Below are positions 1 to 6,432 of a stretch of 7,287 bases of DNA, piece by piece. The first letter of the stretch is position 1. Every line of letters starts with the position of its first letter. Below the pieces are notes generated by a model that ran no database searches, was not told where the DNA came from, and saw only the letters and a program-made list of their open reading frames with translations. The translations under genes were made by a program, and so were the position numbers. The DNA is from Marinilabiliales bacterium (GTDB taxonomy: Bacteria > Bacteroidota > Bacteroidia > Bacteroidales > BM523), in NCBI GenBank assembly GCA_002869425.1, contig PKSZ01000115.1, positions 1 through 7,287 on the forward strand, written 5' to 3'.

Positions 1-3000
1 ACACAACCAACAGTGTTGACAGCATCTATAACAAGTGTTACAGATGTGAATTGTAATGGAGGAGCTGATGGTCAGGCTATTGTTTCTGCCAGTGGAGGAA
101 CAAGCAGTTATTCATATGAGTGGCCAAGTGGTACAACAACAGCAACTGAAACAGGCTTGTCTGCTGGAAGCTATATTGCTACTGTAACAGATGCCAATAA
201 TTGTGAAGCAACAGCTACAGCAATAGTTAATGAGCCCAATGTATTGGGAGCAAACTTGTCCGGAGTTGATGTTTCATGTAATGGTGGAGCCAATGGATCA
301 GCAAACGTAACAGGAACAGGCGGAACATCTCCATATAGTTATCAGTGGGATGCTAATGCTGGTGATCAGGCATCTCAGACAGCTGGAGGCTTGTCACAGG
401 GCGAATATTTTGTCACAGTAACAGACGATAATAGTTGTGAGTATGTTTCATCATATACTGTTGGAGAACCAACAGAACTTACTGTGAACACATCTGCAGT
501 TTCAACTACAGGTTTTGGAATATGTGATGGCGAAGCAACAGCAGTACCTGCTGGTGGTATTACTACTTATACATATTCATGGAGTGATGTTTCAGGACAA
601 ACAGATGCAAATGCAACATCTTTATGTGCAGGATCATATACGGTTACAATTACAGATGCAAATTCTTGTACTGTAGTAGGTAATGTAACTGTACCTGAGC
701 CTTCTGCTTTATCAGCATCTATTGCAAGTACTGTTAATGTTTCTTGTAACGGTAGTTGCGATGGTCAGGCAACGGTAAGTGCTTCCGGTGGAGTAACTCC
801 TTACTCCTTTGAATGGCCAAGTGGAACTACAGATCCAACTGAGACAGGATTGTGTGCAGGTAATTATCAGGTAACAGTTACAGATGCTAATGGATATAAT
901 GCTACTGCAACTGCCAATATTACACAACCTGCTGTATTAACAGGTGTAATTTCTTCTCAGACAAATGTATCCTGTAATGGTCTCTCTGATGGTGGTGCAA
1001 CAGTTAATGTTACAGGTGGAACAAGTCCTTATTCATACATTTGGACCAATTCATCAACAACTTCATCTTGTTCAGGCGTTTCTGCAGGAGTAGCTTCAGT
1101 AACTGTTACAGATTCGAAGGGATGTACAACCATAGTTAATGCAACTATAACTGAGCCTGATGTTTTAAGTGTAAGTATCGTTGCATCCAGCGATGTTTTA
1201 TGTTATGGTGGAGCATCGGGTAGTGCAACTGCTAGTGGAGCAGGTGGAACAATGCCATATTCTTTTAGTTGGGAAACAGGAGGTAGTTCTCCTACAGAAT
1301 CTGGTTTGAGCCAAGGAACTTACACGGTTACGATAACAGATAATCATTCCTGTACAGCAGAATCATCAGTTATTATTAATCAACCTGATCAAATTAGTAT
1401 TGCAACAAGTATCGATAATGTTAATTGTAAGAATGGTGCTGATGGATCAATTAATGCTACAGTTACAGGAGGTGAAGTTGCCGGAGATTATACATATATG
1501 TGGGATGCAGAAACAGGTGCACAGACAACACAGACAGCTTCCGGTTTAGCTGCTGGTTCTTATAGCTTAACAGTGACAGATGATAATAATTGTTCACAAA
1601 ACATTACAGAAACAGTTACTGAGCCTACGGCTTTAACTTTGAGTTCAAGTTCTGTGGCTGCCCAATGTTATGGTTTTGCAAATGGAACAGCGTCAGTAAA
1701 TCCTACGGGTGGAACAAATCTTATTGGTTATGTTTATCACTGGGATTCAAACACATTGGATCAAACAACTCAAACTGCAACAGGCCTTGTGGCTGGTACA
1801 TATTCCGTTACAGTAACTGATGATAACTTGTGTTCTGCTACCACAACTGCAACAGTTGGCCAACCAACTCAGATGGTAGGTAGTATTACTCACACTGATG
1901 TAAGGTGTAACGGTGGATCATCGGGTTTGGCTAATGTTACAGTTAGCGGGGGTATTAACCCATATACTTATGAATGGTCTAATGGTGTTTCTAGTCAATT
2001 GTTGGTTGATGTTCCTGTTGGAGAATACACAGTAACTGTGACAGATAATAATAGTTGTGAGTATTTGGATACTGTTCTTATTGAAGAACCAGCTGTTCTA
2101 ATGATTTCTGATACAACAATAGTGAACTCAAATTGTAGTCAGTCTGATGGTCAAGCATCAATTACGGTTACAGGTGGAATTCCTGCTTACACATATAGTT
2201 GGAATAATGGTTCCACAATTAATGCTGTTTCATCAGTATCGTCTGGTAATTATACGGTTGTTGTAACCGATGATAATAGTTGTACGGTTTCTGCAACCAT
2301 TGCAATTCCAGATAATGGGGCAGGTGTTGCTTCTATTGGTTCGGTGATTCATAATACATGTTTTGGTCAGAATTTAGGACAAGCTGAAGCTGTTATAACA
2401 GGAGGAGCTACTCCATATAATTACTTGTGGTCTGATGGTCAAACAGATGCTTTGGCTGTGGGTTTGGCTGCAGGAAGTTATGATGTAACAATAACAGATG
2501 GCTCGTCTTGTGAGTCATATGCAAGTGTTTCAATTTCAGAGAATTCCGAGATACAAACAACAGCTGCAATAGTTCAGAATATAAGTTGTAATGGTTTAAC
2601 AGATGGAAGTGCCACAGTTTCAGTTTCTGGCGGTACACAGCCCTATTTATATTTATGGAGTGGAGGAACATCATCTACTACAGATACTGTTACAAATCTG
2701 TTGGCAGGTACTTATTATTATGTAACGGTTCAGGATGATAGTTCCTGTGTCGCAATTGATAGTGTAATGTTATCTGAGCCTTCTTTAATTCAAATTAATA
2801 TATCTGACAGTACAAATATTGCTTGTTTTGGTGAATCAACAGGTATGGCAACTGTTACAACATCAGGAGGTACATTACCGCATAGCTATGTTTGGAATAA
2901 TACGAGTTCCTCAACTACATCCGTAGTAACAGGATTGACTGCTGGATCTTACTATTCGGTTACAGTAACAGATGGTCATTATTGTACTGCGGTAGATAGT

Positions 3001-6000
3001 GTATTGTTATCTCAGCCTGATTCCATTGAAATAGATACTGTAGTTGTAAGTTCCATATGTGGAAATCCAAATGGTTCAATTGCGGTTCAAGCGTCCGGAG
3101 GAATTCTGCCCATTAGTTATCAGTGGATGGGATATCCTTCTGAAACAGATTCTGTGCTGGCAGGTATTTCTTCAGGTAATTATACGGTTATCGTTACTGA
3201 TGATAATGATTGTGAAAACATTTTGAATGTTAATGTTCCTGAGACTTCCGGTGGAAATGCTTCCGTACAAAATACAATTAATGTTGCATGCTATGGCGAT
3301 TCAACAGGAAGTATTGAAGTTGGAATGACTGGCGGAGCTGCACCGTTTACGTATTTATGGTCAGACGGACAAACTGAAAGTGTAGCAGTAGATCTTTCTG
3401 CTGGTACATATGATGTTACAGTTACAGATGCAAATGGTTGTAATAGTGAACTCTCGGGTTTGCTTGTGACAGAAAGTTCAGAATTACTGGTTTCTTTTAT
3501 TAATACAAGTGATGTTACTTGTTTTGGAGGAAATGATGGCAGTACAGATGTAAGTGTAAATGGAGGTATTGCACCTTATTCATATTTATGGGAAGATAGT
3601 TCTACTGATGCAGCCTTATTAAATATGATGGCAAATCAATATTATTATGTAACCATTACAGATGACAGTCTGTGTACAAAAGTAGATAGTGTTACGCTTT
3701 CAGAGCCTACCGATATTGTTATTTCTTTTATCGACACATCTAATGTTACATGTAATGGCGGAAACGATGGATATGCAATTATTGACGTTTCAGGAGGTAC
3801 TCCAACATACAGCTATCAATGGGATAATTCAAACTCTTCTTCAAATGCAACAGCTTTGAACTTGTATGCGGATCAGTATTACCATATTACAGTAACTGAT
3901 TTAAACTCTTGTGTTGAAATAGATAGTATTATTTTAACAGAACCTATTCCTCTGGCAATTGATACCATTGTACAGGCAGCTATTTGTGGTCAGAATACAG
4001 GATTAATAACAGTACAACCAAATTCTGGTTCCGGACCATATACGTATGATTGGTCTCCAAATGGATATTCAGGAGAAGGCACGGATACATATTCAGGATT
4101 ACCTTCTGGTAATTATACTGTTGTTGTAACCGATGCTTCCGGATGTCAGAGAAGCTTTGATCTTACAGTACCTGACGAGGGAGGAGGTACGCTATCCATA
4201 TTGAATCTTGTAAATAATACATGCTATGGTGATACGCTTGGTGAAATTGAGGTCAATATGACAGGTGGAACTCCACCATATAATTACATATGGAGTTCAG
4301 GTCAAGATACTTCATACATTGGAAACCTGGCAGCTGGAACGTATAGTCTCACAGTTTCGGATGACAATGGATGCAGTGCATTCCTTAATAATATAGAAAT
4401 ATTAGAAAATGCAGAACTAATATCTTCATTTACTTCATACTCAGATGTTGCATGTGCAGGTGAAGAAACTGGTGAATTTGTATTTGAAGTAACTGGAGGT
4501 ACGCTTCCGTATTCTTACAACTGGAACAATCCTTCAGTTACAGGAAGTACAGCTTCAGGACTTTTACCGGGCAATTATATTGTAACAGTTACAGATGATA
4601 GCTTGTGTGTGGTTGTAGATAGTATTGAAATTTCATCTCCTGATTCTATAATTATAACAGAAACGAATCATGAAGATGTGGCTTGTTATGGTGATAATTC
4701 AGGTTCAATAACCATTGATGTGACAGGAGGTACTCCGGGCACGTTGGTGCCATATTTGGTTCAATGGAACGATCCATCATCCGTGACAGGATATACGATA
4801 TCCAATCTTACTGGTGGTAGTTATTATACGGTAACAGTAACCGATGATGCTTTCTGTGTCGTTGTTGATAGTTTTTATATTGCACAGCCAGTTGCTTCAT
4901 TAAGTCTAACAACAGATTCATCAGATGCAGGCTGTGGAACGGCTACAGGCTCAGTTTCAGTAACAGCATCTGGAGGAACGAGTCCTTATTCTTATTTATG
5001 GGATTCATCAGCTGGATCTGCTACAACATCTATAGCTTCTGATTTATCGGCAGGTATTTATTCTGTTACAGTTACAGATGATAACTTGTGTTCAGCTGTT
5101 GCCAGTGTAGAGATAATGAGTTCAGGGTCTGTTACAACCAGTATAAGTGTTGTATCTGATATTACATGTTACGGAGATAGCAATGGAGAGGTTGAAGTAA
5201 CAGGATCTGGTGGAGTTGAACCATATTCTTACTCGTGGTCAACCGGTGGTACCAATGCAACTGAGACAGGATTAAGTTCAGGCTATAGTTTTGTAACGGT
5301 TACTGATGCTTCAGGATGTTCAGGAAGTGATAGTATTGAGTTGATCGAACCAACTGAAATAATAGTGAATACAAGTATTGTAGATGTTGACTGTTATGGT
5401 GGAGCAAATGGTGAGGTTAGTTTGACTGTTCAGGGAGGAAGCAGTCCTTATTCATACGAATGGAGCAATGGAATGAATACTGCGGATGTATACCAATTAA
5501 GTTCCGGAACATATGTTGTAACCATTTCCGATGATAATCTTTGCTCAAAGTCTGTTACCGTTGTTGTTAATCAACCTGCAAATGGTTTGGGAATAACATT
5601 AACATCATCCAATGTTTCATGTTATGGAGAATTTGATGGAAGTGCTGAAGTAGCAGTTGAAGGAGGAACATCTCCATATACATATTTATGGAATGATCCG
5701 GAAGGACAAACATCATCTATAGCAACAGGTTTGGCGGAGCAGCAAACCCTTTCCGTGGTTGTTACTGACGCTAATGGTTGTACCATTACGGAAAATACGT
5801 CTGTTGAACAACCACAGCAAATTACAATAGATCAAAGCACCTTACAGTTAATTGATGCAAGTTGTAAGATAGGTATTGATGGAAGTATTGATCTTGATAT
5901 TTCAGGTGGAACAGAACCGCTTACTTATTACTGGTCTAATGATGCTTCAACAGAAGATATTTCAGGATTGACAGCAGGAGATTATTCTCTAACAATTGAA

Positions 6001-6357
6001 GATGCAAATTATTGCTCATTCGATACTATATTCACAATAGGGGCAGAAGATGTTGAATGTCTTCTGATACCTACAGCTATTACGCCAAATAATGATGGTG
6101 TTAATGATACTTGGGATGTTGATAATATAGAGATATATGATCAGGTGAATATTAAAATATTTAATAGGTGGGGGAATCTTGTCTGGTATTTTGATGGTAC
6201 AGGAGAAGATTATTCATCAACCGATGTTCAGTTTGATGGTATCTCGGATAAAGGAAACGAATTACCGCATGCCTCATATGTATATATTATTGAAATATTC
6301 CTTGATGGATCCGATGAAGCAGTTAGAAGGTCTGGGGCAATAGCAATTATTAGATAA
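1..6357 (+). CDS. Giant SprB-repeat surface adhesin with T9SS type B sorting domain (5' partial)
   Basis: This is the C-terminal 2,118 residues of a very large secreted adhesin, related in architecture to SprB of Flavobacterium johnsoniae. Frame 1 is open from the first base to the TAA at 6355-6357. The first codons (T-Q-P-T-V-L) match the end of a repeat, so the true start lies upstream and the GTG at 13 is internal. Residues 7-2019 form 26 tandem Ig-like repeats, each with a C-x-G-x-x-D/N-G turn, a GG-T-x-P-Y-x-Y-x-W core, an AG-x-Y-x-VTVTD strand and a second Cys. Residues 2020-2118 are a type B (gliding motility-associated) C-terminal domain that directs export through the T9SS to the cell surface. 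I see no frameshift or stop in the array. The repeats are acidic and rich in Ser, Thr, Asn and Gly. The family and export route are well supported. The ligand and exact role (gliding, adhesion or aggregation) cannot be read from the sequence. A SprF-like gene follows 18 bp downstream, probably in the same operon. Confidence 0.95.
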   Translation, partial: TQPTVLTASITSVTDVNCNGGADGQAIVSASGGTSSYSYEWPSGTTTATETGLSAGSYIATVTDANNCEATATAIVNEPNVLGANLSGVDVSCNGGANGSANVTGTGGTSPYSYQWDANAGDQASQTAGGLSQGEYFVTVTDDNSCEYVSSYTVGEPTELTVNTSAVSTTGFGICDGEATAVPAGGITTYTYSWSDVSGQTDANATSLCAGSYTVTITDANSCTVVGNVTVPEPSALSASIASTVNVSCNGSCDGQATVSASGGVTPYSFEWPSGTTDPTETGLCAGNYQVTVTDANGYNATATANITQPAVLTGVISSQTNVSCNGLSDGGATVNVTGGTSPYSYIWTNSSTTSSCSGVSAGVASVTVTDSKGCTTIVNATITEPDVLSVSIVASSDVLCYGGASGSATASGAGGTMPYSFSWETGGSSPTESGLSQGTYTVTITDNHSCTAESSVIINQPDQISIATSIDNVNCKNGADGSINATVTGGEVAGDYTYMWDAETGAQTTQTASGLAAGSYSLTVTDDNNCSQNITETVTEPTALTLSSSSVAAQCYGFANGTASVNPTGGTNLIGYVYHWDSNTLDQTTQTATGLVAGTYSVTVTDDNLCSATTTATVGQPTQMVGSITHTDVRCNGGSSGLANVTVSGGINPYTYEWSNGVSSQLLVDVPVGEYTVTVTDNNSCEYLDTVLIEEPAVLMISDTTIVNSNCSQSDGQASITVTGGIPAYTYSWNNGSTINAVSSVSSGNYTVVVTDDNSCTVSATIAIPDNGAGVASIGSVIHNTCFGQNLGQAEAVITGGATPYNYLWSDGQTDALAVGLAAGSYDVTITDGSSCESYASVSISENSEIQTTAAIVQNISCNGLTDGSATVSVSGGTQPYLYLWSGGTSSTTDTVTNLLAGTYYYVTVQDDSSCVAIDSVMLSEPSLIQINISDSTNIACFGESTGMATVTTSGGTLPHSYVWNNTSSSTTSVVTGLTAGSYYSVTVTDGHYCTAVDSVLLSQPDSIEIDTVVVSSICGNPNGSIAVQASGGILPISYQWMGYPSETDSVLAGISSGNYTVIVTDDNDCENILNVNVPETSGGNASVQNTINVACYGDSTGSIEVGMTGGAAPFTYLWSDGQTESVAVDLSAGTYDVTVTDANGCNSELSGLLVTESSELLVSFINTSDVTCFGGNDGSTDVSVNGGIAPYSYLWEDSSTDAALLNMMANQYYYVTITDDSLCTKVDSVTLSEPTDIVISFIDTSNVTCNGGNDGYAIIDVSGGTPTYSYQWDNSNSSSNATALNLYADQYYHITVTDLNSCVEIDSIILTEPIPLAIDTIVQAAICGQNTGLITVQPNSGSGPYTYDWSPNGYSGEGTDTYSGLPSGNYTVVVTDASGCQRSFDLTVPDEGGGTLSILNLVNNTCYGDTLGEIEVNMTGGTPPYNYIWSSGQDTSYIGNLAAGTYSLTVSDDNGCSAFLNNIEILENAELISSFTSYSDVACAGEETGEFVFEVTGGTLPYSYNWNNPSVTGSTASGLLPGNYIVTVTDDSLCVVVDSIEISSPDSIIITETNHEDVACYGDNSGSITIDVTGGTPGTLVPYLVQWNDPSSVTGYTISNLTGGSYYTVTVTDDAFCVVVDSFYIAQPVASLSLTTDSSDAGCGTATGSVSVTASGGTSPYSYLWDSSAGSATTSIASDLSAGIYSVTVTDDNLCSAVASVEIMSSGSVTTSISVVSDITCYGDSNGEVEVTGSGGVEPYSYSWSTGGTNATETGLSSGYSFVTVTDASGCSGSDSIELIEPTEIIVNTSIVDVDCYGGANGEVSLTVQGGSSPYSYEWSNGMNTADVYQLSSGTYVVTISDDNLCSKSVTVVVNQPANGLGITLTSSNVSCYGEFDGSAEVAVEGGTSPYTYLWNDPEGQTSSIATGLAEQQTLSVVVTDANGCTITENTSVEQPQQITIDQSTLQLIDASCKIGIDGSIDLDISGGTEPLTYYWSNDASTEDISGLTAGDYSLTIEDANYCSFDTIFTIGAEDVECLLIPTAITPNNDGVNDTWDVDNIEIYDQVNIKIFNRWGNLVWYFDGTGEDYSSTDVQFDGISDKGNELPHASYVYIIEIFLDGSDEAVRRSGAIAIIR
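19..6057 (+). repeat. Array of 26 tandem SprB-type Ig-like repeats (coding)
   Basis: The protein divides into 26 contiguous units of 75-84 residues (mean about 77). Units R1-R26 start at 19, 247, 481, 712, 940, 1168, 1396, 1636, 1876, 2101, 2329, 2554, 2791, 3028, 3259, 3487, 3718, 3955, 4192, 4420, 4651, 4903, 5134, 5362, 5590 and 5824. A typical unit reads: short strand, C-N/Y-G-G-x-D/N-G, alternating hydrophobic strand, GG-T-x-P-Y-S-Y-x-W, variable Ser/Thr/Asn loop, L-x-AG-x-Y-x-VTVTD-D-N-x-C, strand, E/Q-P linker. This matches the SprB repeat family, in which the units are expected to form beads of beta-sandwich domains along a filament. Almost every unit has exactly two Cys, one near each end, suggesting one disulfide per unit (inference). 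The units are clearly related as protein but diverged as DNA, so the array looks old and under selection rather than freshly expanded. Unit boundaries are mine and could shift by a few residues. Confidence 0.93.
2101..4902 (+). repeat. Higher-order repeat: three copies of a four-unit (A-B-C-D) block
   Basis: Units R10-R13, R14-R17 and R18-R21 repeat as blocks of four, starting at 2101, 3028 and 3955. The first two blocks are each 927 bp (309 residues) and the third is 948 bp. Type A units (R10, R14, R18) have a Cys-to-Gly turn one residue shorter (C-x-x-x-x-G) and end in a Gly-containing linker instead of E/Q-P. Type B units (R11, R15, R19) share C-F/Y-G-x-x-x-G, an L/I-W-S-D/S-G-Q core and an E-N/S-x-E-L/I ending. 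Type C and D units (R12/R13, R16/R17, R20/R21) share V/I-D-S-x-x-x-S/T-E/Q-P-like tails, and most have a double Tyr before the VTVTD strand. A further A-like unit (R22) and a weakly B-like R23 follow, after which the pattern fades. This is read by eye from the translation; a self dot-plot would settle it. Confidence 0.75.
6058..6354 (+). other. T9SS type B C-terminal sorting domain of the adhesin
   Basis: Residues 2020-2118 form a domain of the gliding motility-associated C-terminal type. It opens with C-L-L-I-P-T-A-I-T-P-N-N-D-G-V-N-D-T-W, close to the family hallmark (I-P-N-A-F-T-P-N-G-D-G-x-N-D). It continues with V-x-I-K-I-F-N-R-W-G-N-L-V-W and a P-x-x-S-Y-V-Y-I-I strand, and ends R-R-S-G-A-I-A-I-I-R, with the terminal Arg usual for the family. 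In the family this domain is recognised by the T9SS and marks the protein for passage across the outer membrane and display on the surface. Type B domains generally depend on a neighbouring PorP/SprF protein rather than on PorV. Two positions differ from what I recall as typical: the W-x-G near the middle is F-D-G, and the P-x-G-T-Y-Y-Y strand is P-H-A-S-Y-V-Y. The domain is complete. Confidence 0.93.
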
Positions 6358-6375
6358 GCATTTAATATTATAAAG
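6358..6375 (+). promoter_or_regulatory. Short AT-rich spacer with the SprF-like gene's translation start region
   Basis: Eighteen bases separate the adhesin TAA from the ATG of the next gene. They are almost all A and T and contain no GGAGG-like Shine-Dalgarno sequence, only TAAAG directly before the ATG. This is usual in Bacteroidota, where A-rich leaders rather than Shine-Dalgarno pairing help define starts. The spacer is too short for a terminator plus a promoter, so the second gene is probably co-transcribed with the adhesin. Confidence 0.5.
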
Positions 6376-6432
6376 ATGAAAAAGTTAGTATTTTCAATAG
6401 CGTTTTTGTTCATAGTTACAGGATTGTTTGCA
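6376..6432 (+). other. Sec signal peptide of the SprF-like protein
   Basis: Residues 1-19 show two Lys, a hydrophobic core (L-V-F-S-I-A-F-L-F-I-V) and a G-L-F-A site before Q-Q-Q. This is a signal peptidase I pattern, and cleavage would leave an N-terminal Gln, as is common for Bacteroidota envelope proteins. Confidence 0.85.

Noticed and set aside
13..15. GTG as the adhesin's start codon
   Set aside because: The frame is open to base 1, the preceding codons continue repeat-like sequence, and no signal peptide follows. It is an internal Val.
712..927. Minus-strand open frame of 71 codons
   Set aside because: It lies wholly inside the repeat array and has a low-complexity, Cys/Ser/Thr/Ile-rich translation that mirrors the repeats. 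It is a shadow of the coding strand.
2251..2286. Asp/Asn-rich T-D-D-N-x-C segments as EF-hand or RTX-type calcium loops
   Set aside because: They lack the spacing of EF-hand (D-x-D-x-D-G) or RTX (G-G-x-G-x-D) motifs and sit at a fixed strand end of the Ig-like unit. Calcium binding stays possible but is not shown.
2408..2674. Minus-strand open frame of 88 codons
   Set aside because: It lies antisense to R11-R12, its His/Leu-rich translation resembles no protein I know, and there is no sign of a separate gene.
19..6057. CRISPR array or non-coding satellite, suggested by the regular repeats
   Set aside because: The units are about 230 bp, diverged at the DNA level and in one unbroken reading frame, so they are protein-domain repeats.
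6358..6375. Terminator or separate promoter between the two genes
   Set aside because: The 18-bp spacer shows no hairpin and is too short to hold both elements.
6228..6413. Minus-strand open frame spanning the gap between the two genes
   Set aside because: It overlaps the conserved end of the sorting domain and the signal peptide of the next gene, and has no recognisable features of its own.
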